Shown piece by piece: positions 1-7,842 of a stretch of 20,387 bases of DNA. Source of the stretch: Prolixibacteraceae bacterium (GTDB taxonomy: Bacteria > Bacteroidota > Bacteroidia > Bacteroidales > Prolixibacteraceae). The first letter of the stretch is position 1; the number at the start of each line of letters is the position of its first letter. Below the pieces are notes generated by a model, which saw nothing but the letters and a program-made list of their open reading frames with translations, had not been told where the DNA came from and ran no database searches. The position numbers and the translations under genes are program-made. The stretch is taken from positions 1-20,387 of the forward strand of contig SKHV01000082.1 in NCBI GenBank assembly GCA_007116765.1, read 5' to 3'.

Positions 1-56
1 AAATTACAAATGACAAAATTTGAAAATGTGATGATTAAACGATTTGAAGATTAAAC

Positions 57-161
57 CCAAACAACTTATGAACTCATGCACCTATACACCTATGAACTTA
101 TGAACTGTCCAACTTCTCACTGTCTAATTACTCACTACTAACTAACTCACTGACTTACTGA
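57..161. repeat. Degenerate 7-8 base tandem repeats downstream of fucP
   Basis: The stretch is built of loosely repeated units of 7-8 bases. On the minus strand (the sense strand of fucP) they read like TTCATAAG, TTCATAGG, TGTATAGG, then TAGTCAG, TAAGTCAG, TGAGTTAG. The array runs right up to the fucP stop codon at 162-164. No terminator hairpin is visible between fucP and the window edge. The first 56 bases are AT-rich with no recognisable feature. This is the most degenerate of the arrays in the window. Confidence 0.6.
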
Positions 162-1442
162 CTACTTTCTCATAGTCACATATCCAAACCGAGCTATAAC
201 CACAAAGCAAATAAATGGCAATATGAACGAGAAATTCACTGCCGGCATCCCCAATACAGTGCCCATGTCGATAATCATTCCCTGCAATGGGGGCATTAAA
301 GCACCGCCCACAATGGCCATCACCAGGCCGGCAGCTCCCAGCGTGGCATCTTCTCCAATACCTTCGAGCGAAATACCGTAAATGGTCGGAAACATTAACG
401 ACATGAATGCCGATGTAGCCATAAGACAATACAAACCGCCCATACCTTGTATGAATATGGTACCGGATATGGAAATAATCCCACCTATTGCAAAAATCAT
501 TAGTAGCATGCGCGAATTAACATACCGCATTAAAAAAGTACTGATAAACCTGAAAGAAATAAACATGGCCATAGCCAGCATGTTGTAACGTTGGGCTACA
601 GCCTTAGGTATCCCAAGGTTTTCGGCATAATGAATAATGAAGGTCCAGCACATAATTTGCACGCCCACGTAAAACACCTGGGCAATTACGCCCTGGCGGT
701 AAACCTTATTCTTATACAAACGCTCAAACGATGACCGCACCGATGATTCAGGGTTTTCGCTGCGGGTATTGGGCATTTTGGCCACAATGAAAACCACAAT
801 CATAACAATAACCACCAAGCCCAAAGCCACGTATGGATTACGGATTACAGCAAGGTCGTGGGTACGGATGGCAGCTTTTTCGGCAAAACTGAGCGTTTCG
901 AAAATAAGCTCGCCGGCACTGTTCCGAAGCTCAGACTGCAATGAGGCCAGTATTACGCTTGATGCTACGTACATACCAAGTATAGAACCCAGCGGATTGA
1001 ACGACTGTGCCAGATTCAACCTTCGGGTTGAAGTTTTTACATGCCCCATGGAAAGAATGTAGGGGTTGGCCGTGGTTTCGAGAAATGCTAAACCGAAAGT
1101 TAATATATACAGCGAGGCCAGAAAGAAACCGAACATTTCGAATTGCGCTGCCGGTATAAACAGCAGAGCCCCGGTTGCATAAAAAGCCAAACCCAGTATG
1201 ATAGCTTTTTTATAGCTGTATTTGCGTACAAACAAAGCTGCCGGAATGGCCATGGTGGCATAACCGCCGTAAAATGCAAACTGTACCATTGCGGCTTTTG
1301 CGTTCGATATTTCCATAATGGTGCGGAACGCAGCCACCAAGGGATTGGTTATGTCGTTGGCAAAGCCCCACAGCGCGAACAAACTGGTAACAATGATAAA
1401 CGGTACCAGGTACTTTTTCTCAACAAGTTTTGGTTTAGACAT
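162..1442 (-). CDS. fucP: L-fucose permease FucP (MFS, fucose:H+ symporter family)
   Basis: This 426-residue inner-membrane transporter of the major facilitator superfamily, FucP subfamily, should import L-fucose with protons. About 12 hydrophobic segments are visible, and the length fits the family (about 410-440). The family motif FLETTANPYI sits at residues 120-129. Its Glu122 matches the essential Glu135 of E. coli FucP as I recall that sequence. The other essential acid, Asp46 in E. coli, appears to align with Asn33 here, while Asp30 lies three residues earlier in ANDITNP. This variant is probably normal for Bacteroidota homologues, but I cannot check. It lies 18 bases after the GH95 gene and is almost certainly cotranscribed with it. 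A related glucose/galactose or N-acetylglucosamine transporter of the same subfamily is possible on sequence alone; the fucose context decides the name. Confidence 0.88.
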   Translation of the reverse strand: MSKPKLVEKKYLVPFIIVTSLFALWGFANDITNPLVAAFRTIMEISNAKAAMVQFAFYGGYATMAIPAALFVRKYSYKKAIILGLAFYATGALLFIPAAQFEMFGFFLASLYILTFGLAFLETTANPYILSMGHVKTSTRRLNLAQSFNPLGSILGMYVASSVILASLQSELRNSAGELIFETLSFAEKAAIRTHDLAVIRNPYVALGLVVIVMIVVFIVAKMPNTRSENPESSVRSSFERLYKNKVYRQGVIAQVFYVGVQIMCWTFIIHYAENLGIPKAVAQRYNMLAMAMFISFRFISTFLMRYVNSRMLLMIFAIGGIISISGTIFIQGMGGLYCLMATSAFMSLMFPTIYGISLEGIGEDATLGAAGLVMAIVGGALMPPLQGMIIDMGTVLGMPAVNFSFILPFICFVVIARFGYVTMRK

Positions 1443-1460
1443 TGGTTCAAATATTTCAGG

Positions 1461-3938
1461 TTATTTTGCAGTGAAAGTGTAAACACTTCCTTTATTGGTT
1501 TCAATATCGTACAAATAGCTTTGAGGCAAATCAAAACCACTCAACACTGCTTCAGGCGAAATTATCGGCTGTTTTATTTCCGGTATATGATAAAACGGAT
1601 TAATGTTTGTGCCTTGTGCGGCAAGCAAAGTATTTTGCCCCTTTACCATAATTTCGTTTCCGGTCCTTAATCGCAGGTTTTCCCCCAGGTTCGATTTCAC
1701 CACCAATTTTGTAAGCTGGTGGTTCTCCCACTCCATTTCAACAACTTCGAAACCGCCACGTGCCCTGAGTCCCGAAACTCGCCCTGCTGGCCAAATATCG
1801 GGCATGGCAGGCAACAGGTGAAGTGCCCCGTCGTGGCTCTGCATAAGCATTTCGGTGAGCCCCGAGGTAAAACCAAAGTTTCCATCGATTTGGAAAGGCG
1901 GGTGCGCATCGAACATATTGGGATAAGTACCGCCCATTTCGGAATGTGCACGCGCGTTTGTGTTGCGCCCCACAAGCTTGATTTGTTCGCACATGAGTTT
2001 GTAGGCATGATTACCGTCCAACAGCCTTGCCCAAAGGTTTATTTTCCAGTTAATGGACCATCCGGTCGATGGGTCGCCACGGTGTATCAAAGTAGTGCGC
2101 GAAGCATCGGCAAGTTCGGGCGTACGCAGGGGTGTAATGTGGTTCGAAGGAAATAATCCGTACAAATGCGAAATATGCCTGTGTTTATCGTTGGGGTTGT
2201 CCCAATCGTGCATCCACTCCTGCAACTGTCCGTGCCGGCCAATTTGCATAGGTGGCAGTAAGTTGAGCACACGTTCCATTTCGGACACCAATTCTTCATC
2301 GACACCTAAAATTTCGGCTGCGCGTATGGTTCTGGTAAAAAGGTCGAATACCAACTGGTTGTCCATGGTAGCACCGGCCACAATGGATGATTGATGGTGA
2401 ATGGAAGGCGAGTTCTCGGGTGAGTTGGAAGGTACTACCACCATCCAACCATTTTCAGGCTCTTCGACCATAAACGACAGACAGAACTCAACTGCGCCCT
2501 TCAATACATCGTACACCGAACGTAAATATTCTGCATCGCCGCTGTAATCAAATTTATCGAACAGGTGCTGGCTCAGCCACACGCCCCCCATGGGCCACAT
2601 GCCCCAATACGAACCGTCAACCGGCCCTGTAATGCGCCACACATCGGTATTGTGGTGAGTAACCCAGCCATCGGCGCCGTACATGCTTTGGGCTGTTTCA
2701 CGACCGGCTTCAGAAAGTTCACGTACCATTTGAATCATAGGCTCGTGCAGTTCCGGTAAATTGGTTGGTTCGGCAGGCCAATAGTTCATTTCGGCATTAA
2801 TGTTCAGCGTATATTTGCTGTCCCATGCCGGGAAAAGCTGGTCGGTCCAAATGCCCTGTAAATTGGCAGGCTGTGTACCCGGCTGCGAGGAGCTGATTAG
2901 CAAATAGCGGCCAAACTGGAAATAAAGTGCGGCCATGGACGGGTCGTTGCCCCGGCTGAACTGTTCAATGCGCACATCGGTAGGGTTCTTCACAGAGTCG
3001 GTTTGACCCAAATCAAGCGATACCCGGTTGAAATAATCCTGATAGAACGCCGTGTGCGATTTCAGCATTTTGGCATATTCTTTATTAAGTGCTGCCGACA
3101 AATACTTTTGTGCCTGATCTTCGGCATTGCCGCTTATATCGGTATAATCGATAAAATTGGTGCCTATGGAAACCATTATGTCCACACTGTTGGCATTTTC
3201 AATTTTCAGTTCGTTGTTCAATGCACTCACCGTACCACCTTTGGGCAACACTTTGGCTAAAACAACAAATTCAACTTTTCCCTCAACCGTTTCGTGACTG
3301 CTGGTAATACCGCTCATACGGAGCATGTCGTTGCCCATTGTGCTAACATCCACATTGCCCGGTCTGTCGAGCATTGCCGAGAAATTGATTGCACCTGCTT
3401 TGTCGGCGCTTAAGCGTACCATCACGACCTCGTCGGTGAATGATGAGAACATTTCGCGTGAGTATTGCACCCCGTCGACCATGTAACGTGTTGTAGCCAC
3501 GGCACGTTCAATATCGAGTTCACGGTAAAAATCGGTGAAATTCTCGTGCCCCTCGAAATTGAGCCTGAGGTTACCGGCAGTTTGATAAGGCTGACCGTGC
3601 GATTTTCGGGTTATTATTTTCTGATTGGCCACATCCTGTGCTTCGATGTATTTCCCATCGAAAATAAGCTGACGCACAAGCGGAAGGGCTTCAAGCGCAT
3701 CGGGATTGTCGTTGCGGTTGGGGCTGCCTGCCCAAATGGTATTCTCGTTAAGCTGAATGAGCTCGTTGGCCGGAATACCAAAAACCATGGCTCCCAAACG
3801 ACCGTTTCCAATTGGTAATGCCTCTTCCCACATATTTGCGGGTTCGGGATACCACAGTTTCAAATCGGTTTCGTGTTTCTCGCTACTGCATGAGCAGATT
3901 ACAAGTGAAAGTAGAAGTAAGTTGATAAATTGTTTCAT
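1461..3938 (-). CDS. GH95 alpha-L-fucosidase, lipoprotein
   Basis: This 825-residue glycoside hydrolase of family 95 would remove terminal alpha-1,2-linked L-fucose (some members act on L-galactose) by an inverting mechanism. The N-terminus is a lipoprotein signal with a hydrophobic stretch at residues 5-15 and probable lipidated Cys17 (VICSC). The GH95 N-terminal domain starts with LKLWYPEPANMWEEALPIGN from residue 26. Catalytic positions known from Bifidobacterium AfcA can be placed: Asn379 and Asn381 (LNINAEMNYWP) activate the water, Glu574 (QLQEW) is the acid and Asp685 (FQIDGN) the base. All are intact and the length is normal. It is a membrane-anchored enzyme facing the periplasm or cell surface; the sorting side cannot be read from the sequence. 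No SusC/SusD pair is nearby, which favours action on imported or soluble oligosaccharides. fucP follows directly; fucU precedes it across a repeat-filled 202-base gap. Confidence 0.93.
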   Translation of the reverse strand: MKQFINLLLLSLVICSCSSEKHETDLKLWYPEPANMWEEALPIGNGRLGAMVFGIPANELIQLNENTIWAGSPNRNDNPDALEALPLVRQLIFDGKYIEAQDVANQKIITRKSHGQPYQTAGNLRLNFEGHENFTDFYRELDIERAVATTRYMVDGVQYSREMFSSFTDEVVMVRLSADKAGAINFSAMLDRPGNVDVSTMGNDMLRMSGITSSHETVEGKVEFVVLAKVLPKGGTVSALNNELKIENANSVDIMVSIGTNFIDYTDISGNAEDQAQKYLSAALNKEYAKMLKSHTAFYQDYFNRVSLDLGQTDSVKNPTDVRIEQFSRGNDPSMAALYFQFGRYLLISSSQPGTQPANLQGIWTDQLFPAWDSKYTLNINAEMNYWPAEPTNLPELHEPMIQMVRELSEAGRETAQSMYGADGWVTHHNTDVWRITGPVDGSYWGMWPMGGVWLSQHLFDKFDYSGDAEYLRSVYDVLKGAVEFCLSFMVEEPENGWMVVVPSNSPENSPSIHHQSSIVAGATMDNQLVFDLFTRTIRAAEILGVDEELVSEMERVLNLLPPMQIGRHGQLQEWMHDWDNPNDKHRHISHLYGLFPSNHITPLRTPELADASRTTLIHRGDPSTGWSINWKINLWARLLDGNHAYKLMCEQIKLVGRNTNARAHSEMGGTYPNMFDAHPPFQIDGNFGFTSGLTEMLMQSHDGALHLLPAMPDIWPAGRVSGLRARGGFEVVEMEWENHQLTKLVVKSNLGENLRLRTGNEIMVKGQNTLLAAQGTNINPFYHIPEIKQPIISPEAVLSGFDLPQSYLYDIETNKGSVYTFTAK

Positions 3939-3951
3939 TGTTATTATTTTT

Positions 3952-4023
3952 TAGTCATTGGTCATCCCGATAGCTATCGGGAGTCATTAGAGTCATTGGT
4001 CATTAGTCATTAGTCATTGGTCT
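3952..4023. repeat. Heptamer array with an embedded 16-bp palindrome
   Basis: Units of seven bases of the type AGTCATT/GGTCATT repeat here. On the sense strand of the flanking genes they read ACTAATG/ACCAATG. They start about 14 bases from the GH95 start codon. A perfect palindrome CCCGATAGCTATCGGG at 3966-3981 interrupts the array and looks like a separate dispersed intergenic element. Confidence 0.7.
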
Positions 4024-4040
4024 CTGCTTATGCCCTGAAC

Positions 4041-4138
4041 TAGTATCTTGTGTCTTGTGTTTTATGTCTAGCATCTAGCGTCTAGTATCTAGCGTCTAGT
4101 ATCTAGCATCTAGCGTCTAGTATCTAATGTCTAGATTC
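4041..4138 (-). repeat. Exact-phase heptamer array downstream of fucU (14 units)
   Basis: Fourteen consecutive seven-base units fill 98 bases without a phase break. On the plus strand they read TAGTATC, TTGTGTC, TTGTGTT, TTATGTC, then mostly TAGYRTC. On the minus (sense) strand the consensus is GAYRCTA. The array ends 2 bases from the fucU stop codon. Seven is not a multiple of three and the units contain stop codons, so this is not coding. Confidence 0.9.
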
Positions 4139-4140
4139 TT

Positions 4141-4569
4141 TCAAGGCGTAACCCCTTTCTTCAAAATGATGTTCCCGTACTTGGCTGTTTCGCCGGTCAT
4201 GAGCACGGCAAAGGCACTTTGGGTACGTTCGTAAAATGCAAACCGGTCAATGCGCTCAATTGGAGCTACACTGGGATTGGTTTTGCGAATTGCCTCAAGA
4301 TAGTTTCGCTCAACCACCGGATCGAGCGTATCGCCTTCAACCGCAGCCATCATCACCAAAGGATGAGGCACATAACTGTCGAGTTCAAAAAGTGGAAGTA
4401 TGGCTTCAAGTAAATCGGGTATGCGCAGCCCGTCGGCTCGCAGTACGTTTTTATTGAAGGTTTCGCCCGGAAAATGGGCATCGGCCAACACTATTTCATC
4501 GCCATGCCCCATGCGGGCAAGAGTAGCAAGTAGTTCGGGGCTGATTATTGGTGAAATTCCTTTTAACAT
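4141..4569 (-). CDS. fucU: L-fucose mutarotase FucU
   Basis: This 142-residue cytoplasmic RbsD/FucU-family protein interconverts alpha and beta anomers of L-fucose, feeding the isomerase the form it uses. The length matches E. coli FucU (140). Family signatures are complete: MGHGDEIVLADAHFPG at residues 20-35 with the catalytic His22 and Asp24/Asp30, and the C-terminal segment FYERTQSAFAVLMTGE (112-127) followed by YGNIILKKG (131-139) with Tyr131. The start codon lies 17 bases after the LacI gene stop, with no strong ribosome binding site, as is usual in this phylum. FucU rather than RbsD is favoured by the length and by the fucose neighbours. Confidence 0.93.
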   Translation of the reverse strand: MLKGISPIISPELLATLARMGHGDEIVLADAHFPGETFNKNVLRADGLRIPDLLEAILPLFELDSYVPHPLVMMAAVEGDTLDPVVERNYLEAIRKTNPSVAPIERIDRFAFYERTQSAFAVLMTGETAKYGNIILKKGVTP

Positions 4570-4586
4570 TTTATTATGATTTTTAT

Positions 4587-5570
4587 TTAGTTTTCTATTA
4601 TTTGAACTTCAAACTCTTTCATTAAATTGCAATTGATGTTCTTATTGTTTATACAATCGAACAGCAGGTTAAACGTAGCCTCGGCAATTTCTTTTTCGGG
4701 CTGCTGAATAAATGTCACACCTGGATATACTTCCGATAACCCAAGATAACCACCAAATGTAGCCAGAGCAATTTGTTTGTTTTGCCTTTTCAATTCGGAA
4801 TAAACCCCCTGCATCAGCAAGTGCGAGTCGCAAATAATGGCATCGGGGACTGTGGTTTCACCAAGCAGCAAGCGGGTTAGTTGAATGCCGTTTTCAATAT
4901 TCAAACCATCGAATGAGTCAATAACCCGCATATAAGCAAGTTTGTTTTTTCCTATTCCGGCGTCATACCCTTTATGGCGTTCGTGATAAAGAATTACGCT
5001 GGTTTTACCACTTAAATAGGCAATCCTTGAATAACCCTTTTCAACCAGCTTGTTTACGACCTGTTCAACTGCTCCACTGTTGTTAATTGTTACTGTGGGA
5101 ACATTCAATTTTTTATCGACCCTGTCGAACAGCACCAGGGGAATATGGTAATCGTCTAAGAGTTTAAAATGACCTGCATCGACAGTTTCCATAGATAACG
5201 AAGCAATTACCCCTGACATATTATTCTGCAACACCGCGTTTATTATTTCTTTTTCTTGCGAAATGCTTTCGTTCGATTGGAAAACGGAAACAATAAACCC
5301 CTTTTTGAAAGAATAGTTGGTAATATAGCTGATAATGTTTGAGAAGAAATTGTGGTGGATATTGGGCACAATAACACCAATAACATTGCTTGCATTTCCC
5401 CTGAGTTGAAGGGCATTCCGGTTAATGAGGTATCCGTGTTTTTTTGCATAAGCCAATACCCGCTTTTTTGTATCGGCGTTAATCGCATTATCGTTTCGCA
5501 GTGCACGCGACACGGTAGAATGGTGCAATTCGAGTGCAAAGGCTATATCTTTTATGGTTATCCGTTTCAT
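4587..5570 (-). CDS. LacI-family transcriptional regulator of the fucose genes
   Basis: This 327-residue DNA-binding repressor or activator has a LacI helix-turn-helix at residues 4-26 (TIKDIAFALELHHSTVSRALRN), a hinge at about 51-58 (RNALQLRG) and a periplasmic-binding-protein-like effector domain from about residue 62. I chose the ATG at 5568-5570 because LacI proteins begin just before this helix. A longer reading starting at 5699 would add 43 codons that run through the promoter and operator at 5591-5622 and have no family similarity. The gene is first in an apparent operon with fucU, the GH95 gene and fucP, so it probably senses fucose, a phosphorylated intermediate or a fucosylated sugar; the ligand is inferred. 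A 14-bp palindrome in its own promoter suggests autoregulation. Confidence 0.9.
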   Translation of the reverse strand: MKRITIKDIAFALELHHSTVSRALRNDNAINADTKKRVLAYAKKHGYLINRNALQLRGNASNVIGVIVPNIHHNFFSNIISYITNYSFKKGFIVSVFQSNESISQEKEIINAVLQNNMSGVIASLSMETVDAGHFKLLDDYHIPLVLFDRVDKKLNVPTVTINNSGAVEQVVNKLVEKGYSRIAYLSGKTSVILYHERHKGYDAGIGKNKLAYMRVIDSFDGLNIENGIQLTRLLLGETTVPDAIICDSHLLMQGVYSELKRQNKQIALATFGGYLGLSEVYPGVTFIQQPEKEIAEATFNLLFDCINNKNINCNLMKEFEVQIIEN

Positions 5571-5590
5571 TTCCACAGATGCATGAATTG

Positions 5591-5622
5591 CAAATATATA
5601 ATTTTTATGCACACGTGTGCAA
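5591..5622 (-). promoter_or_regulatory. Promoter of the lacI-fucU-GH95-fucP operon
   Basis: On the minus strand, TATATTTG at 5598-5591 fits the Bacteroidota -7 consensus TAnnTTTG exactly. A TTG at 5622-5620, with 21 bases between, fits the -33 element. Transcription would start near 5585, giving a leader of about 15 bases. The start site is inferred. Confidence 0.7.
5608..5621. promoter_or_regulatory. LacI-type operator within the promoter spacer
   Basis: TGCACACGTGTGCA is a perfect 14-bp palindrome with the central CG and TGCA arms typical of LacI-family operators. It occupies most of the spacer between the -33 and -7 elements. A bound regulator there would block RNA polymerase, pointing to repression and autoregulation. 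Confidence 0.72.
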
Positions 5623-5736
5623 TTTGGCAATAAAAAATATTTTTTTGCACCTAAAATTGTATATATCCGGTTTATTGGCACCCATGCCGAATATGACAAA
5701 ATTAAGGATTGTTCAATAATTTAAAAATAGAATGAT

Positions 5737-5930
5737 ATGAAACGGATATTAAGCAACGTAGAATACGAAGCCATTATGATCAGGGTAAATGAACTTGTGG
5801 AAATAGTGGACGACCATACCCCTTCGTAAGTGAATATCTTACCGGGAAATCGGAACCTACTTTGCAAGTAGCACGAAGGATACAAAAACAATTGAATATT
5901 GATGCCAGCGTGATACTGGGTACAGTATAA
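5737..5930 (+). pseudogene. Broken XRE/HigA-type antitoxin gene
   Basis: Two fragments of one antitoxin family lie in different frames. Bases 5737-5829 encode 30 residues (start MKRILSNVEYEAIMIRVNE, then LVEIVDDHTP) that resemble the N-terminus of Bacteroidota HigA-like antitoxins. Bases 5823-5930 encode, in another frame, VSEYLTGKSEPTLQVARR and on to a natural stop after ILGTV. That is the recognition helix and C-terminal end of the same helix-turn-helix family. The middle, roughly 45 residues with most of the HTH by my memory of the family, is missing. No HigB toxin gene lies beside it. The family call is from remembered sequence patterns. Confidence 0.7.
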
Positions 5931-6495
5931 TATGAATAGTATCTACCAATGACAGATTTATGTATTAGCCTATATATTAGCAACTTCTATTATTAAGATT
6001 TTTATTGTTAAATTCTATCTTCCGGACTGCCTGTCCGGCAGGAAGGCCAGTTTACGGTCGTTCTTTTATTGAACAGACTACCATGGCCGGCTTTTAATTT
6101 CTTTTAGAAACTGTTTAAATTTATATTGAACCCACTTCGGGGTTCCAAATTGCTTATTTAATTTACCAAAATGGGTTTAATTTGAATTGAAAATCGGTGT
6201 AGCCAATAATAGTGGGTTTCGGCGTGAGCTCAGCCGAACGGTGTTAACCCACGGAATATGAGCAAAATAATTTGAGACTAAAAATGGTTTTCTCACCAAT
6301 CAGCTCTGAAAATAATCACAACTTCAAACATATTTCTCTATGGTATATCATTATAAGATGATGCACCTGAAAATGGGCTTACTTATTATTTTCCAGCCGT
6401 TTCTAGCCTCAAAGCTGAATTTAAGAAACCTGTAACTTTTCTGGTAACTGAAACCAGAAGCAAAAAATCAACATTACTTTTATCAAAAGAAATAA
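5931..6495. other. Gene-free gap with three hairpins
   Basis: I see no convincing gene in this 565-base stretch between the antitoxin remnant and the kinase gene. It holds three inverted repeats: CTGCC/GGCAG (6027-6041), GAACCC/GGGTTC with a 6-base loop (6128-6145), and a two-tier structure at 6212-6252. In the last, GTGGGTT pairs with AACCCAC and encloses TCGGC/GCCGA. On the minus strand, bases of about 6078-6175 read as an open segment of about 32 codons ending in KSRPW, with no start codon. It may be a gene relic or chance. Confidence 0.45.
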
Positions 6496-6507
6496 TTATT
6501 GATAAAA
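6478..6507 (-). terminator. Weak AT-rich hairpin at the end of the kinase gene
   Basis: TTTTATCAA (6478-6486) pairs with TTGATAAAA (6499-6507) around a 12-base loop that contains the kinase stop codon. On the minus strand it is followed about 10 bases later by a run of six T. With no GC in most of the stem this is a doubtful terminator. Confidence 0.3.
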
Positions 6508-7842
6508 ACCTTTAGCCTTAGCCTGAATAAGCAAGTTCCCCATTGCAGCTCCCTCAACCGGGCCGCACAGTATTTTTTTTCCTGTTAAGTTCGCAGTTGT
6601 ATTACACAGTAATTCCGATTTGGAGCCACCTCCGGTAATGTGTATTTCCGAAAATGTTTTATTGCTCAGTCGTTCCAAATCGCCAATAGTTCGTGCTAAT
6701 GAATGCGACAGGCTCTCGTATACACACCGGTAATAATGAGCCTCGGAAGCAGGCAGTGGTAAATTGTGTTCTTCAAGATATGCATCAATGGCCTGTTTCA
6801 TATTTTCAGGATTGTAAAAACGCTCATCGTTGGTATCAATGAGCATATTGCCCACTTCAATTTTTTCAACCATCCGGTCAATTTCGGGATAAGTATGTAC
6901 ATTGCCAAAAGCAGCCCTGAGCTGCTGCACTATCCAAAGCCCCATGAGGTTTTTCAGTTGCCTGAATTGCCCGTTAGCGGCTATTTCGTTGGTAATGCCC
7001 ATTTCATAAGCTTCGCGGCTAAGCAGGGGCTTGTTGCTCAGGATACCTACAATACACCACGTTCCGGTCGAAATAAAAACAGAGGCGGAACCGGAGAAGG
7101 GAATTGCAGCCACGGCTGAAGCGGTATCGTGACCGGCCACTGCTATAATATCGGGGCTATGTTTCCCAAAACCTTTTAACTGCCCTAAAACGGTTCCGGG
7201 CATAGTAATGGTTTTGGAAAGCTTGTTGCCAATGCCTAAATGCTCAACTATTTCCTTATCCCAGTTTTTTGTTTCTACATTCAGCATTTGAGTTGTACCG
7301 GCAAGTGTTAGCTCGTTGGCTATTGTACCCGACAGGAAGTAGTTGATGTAATCGGCCATAAACAGAATATTGCCGGTACGTTTTAACAACTCACTACCCT
7401 TCAGGCTTAAAAACTGATAAAGCGAATTGAAAATATTGTAATTGATTCCGGTGCGACAGAATGTTTCATAATCGCCCATGGTTTTGCCCCATTCTCCGCG
7501 CATGCCTTTTGTGCGGGCATCGCGGTATGCAACCGGGTTTTCGAGCGGTTCGCCGTTATGATCCAGCAGTACAAAATCAACTCCCCATGAGTCAACCCCA
7601 ATGCTGCTGATTTTCACAGGCGATTCGGTAATGGCTTTTTGAATGCCTTTTCGTAATTGCTCTTTTATGTATGTAAGGTTCCATCGCTCGTGGCCATTGT
7701 CGAATTCAATCACATTATCGAAGCGCCAAACTTCTTCCATTTCAAGCTTATCGGAAAAAATACCCCGAACAATACGAATACTTCCGGCACCCATATCGAT
7801 GGCAAGGCATGAAAATGGTTTCTCGTTTTGTTGTTTTTTCAT
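6496..7842 (-). CDS. FGGY-family sugar kinase, probable L-fuculokinase (RhaB-like)
   Basis: This 448-residue cytoplasmic kinase should phosphorylate L-fuculose to L-fuculose-1-phosphate with ATP. FGGY features, numbered from the ATG at 7842, are: the N-terminal phosphate-binding DMGAGS (16-21), catalytic Asp239 in AGHDTAS, STGTW (about 258-262) and the C-terminal ATPase motif ITGGGSKSELLCN (402-414). The sequence around RTGINYNIFNSLYQ resembles rhamnulokinase RhaB, so the protein belongs to the rhamnulokinase branch. The fucose context makes fuculose the likely substrate, as in Bacteroides fucose operons. I chose the ATG at 7840-7842. An upstream TTG at 7863 would add seven residues translated from the repeat array, which is unlikely. 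No aldolase gene follows it. Confidence 0.8.
   Translation of the reverse strand: MKKQQNEKPFSCLAIDMGAGSIRIVRGIFSDKLEMEEVWRFDNVIEFDNGHERWNLTYIKEQLRKGIQKAITESPVKISSIGVDSWGVDFVLLDHNGEPLENPVAYRDARTKGMRGEWGKTMGDYETFCRTGINYNIFNSLYQFLSLKGSELLKRTGNILFMADYINYFLSGTIANELTLAGTTQMLNVETKNWDKEIVEHLGIGNKLSKTITMPGTVLGQLKGFGKHSPDIIAVAGHDTASAVAAIPFSGSASVFISTGTWCIVGILSNKPLLSREAYEMGITNEIAANGQFRQLKNLMGLWIVQQLRAAFGNVHTYPEIDRMVEKIEVGNMLIDTNDERFYNPENMKQAIDAYLEEHNLPLPASEAHYYRCVYESLSHSLARTIGDLERLSNKTFSEIHITGGGSKSELLCNTTANLTGKKILCGPVEGAAMGNLLIQAKAKGFYQ

Noticed and set aside
142..588. Short open frames overlapping fucP on both strands
   Set aside because: They lie inside the well-supported fucP gene in other frames and have no protein-like character. 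The same applies to the many short frames inside GH95, fucI, hcp and the GH53 genes.
3966..3981. Operator for the GH95-fucP pair
   Set aside because: The palindrome CCCGATAGCTATCGGG lacks the LacI-type arms and is embedded in a repeat array. It looks like a dispersed intergenic element.
4041..4138. CRISPR array
   Set aside because: The repeat unit is only 7 bases with no unique spacers, and no cas gene is near.
5571..5699. N-terminal extension of the LacI regulator
   Set aside because: It would translate the promoter and operator, and LacI proteins start just before the helix-turn-helix, at the ATG at 5570.
6496..7842. Rhamnulokinase of a rhamnose pathway
   Set aside because: The sequence is RhaB-like, but no rhamnose isomerase or rhamnulose aldolase is present, and all neighbours are fucose genes.
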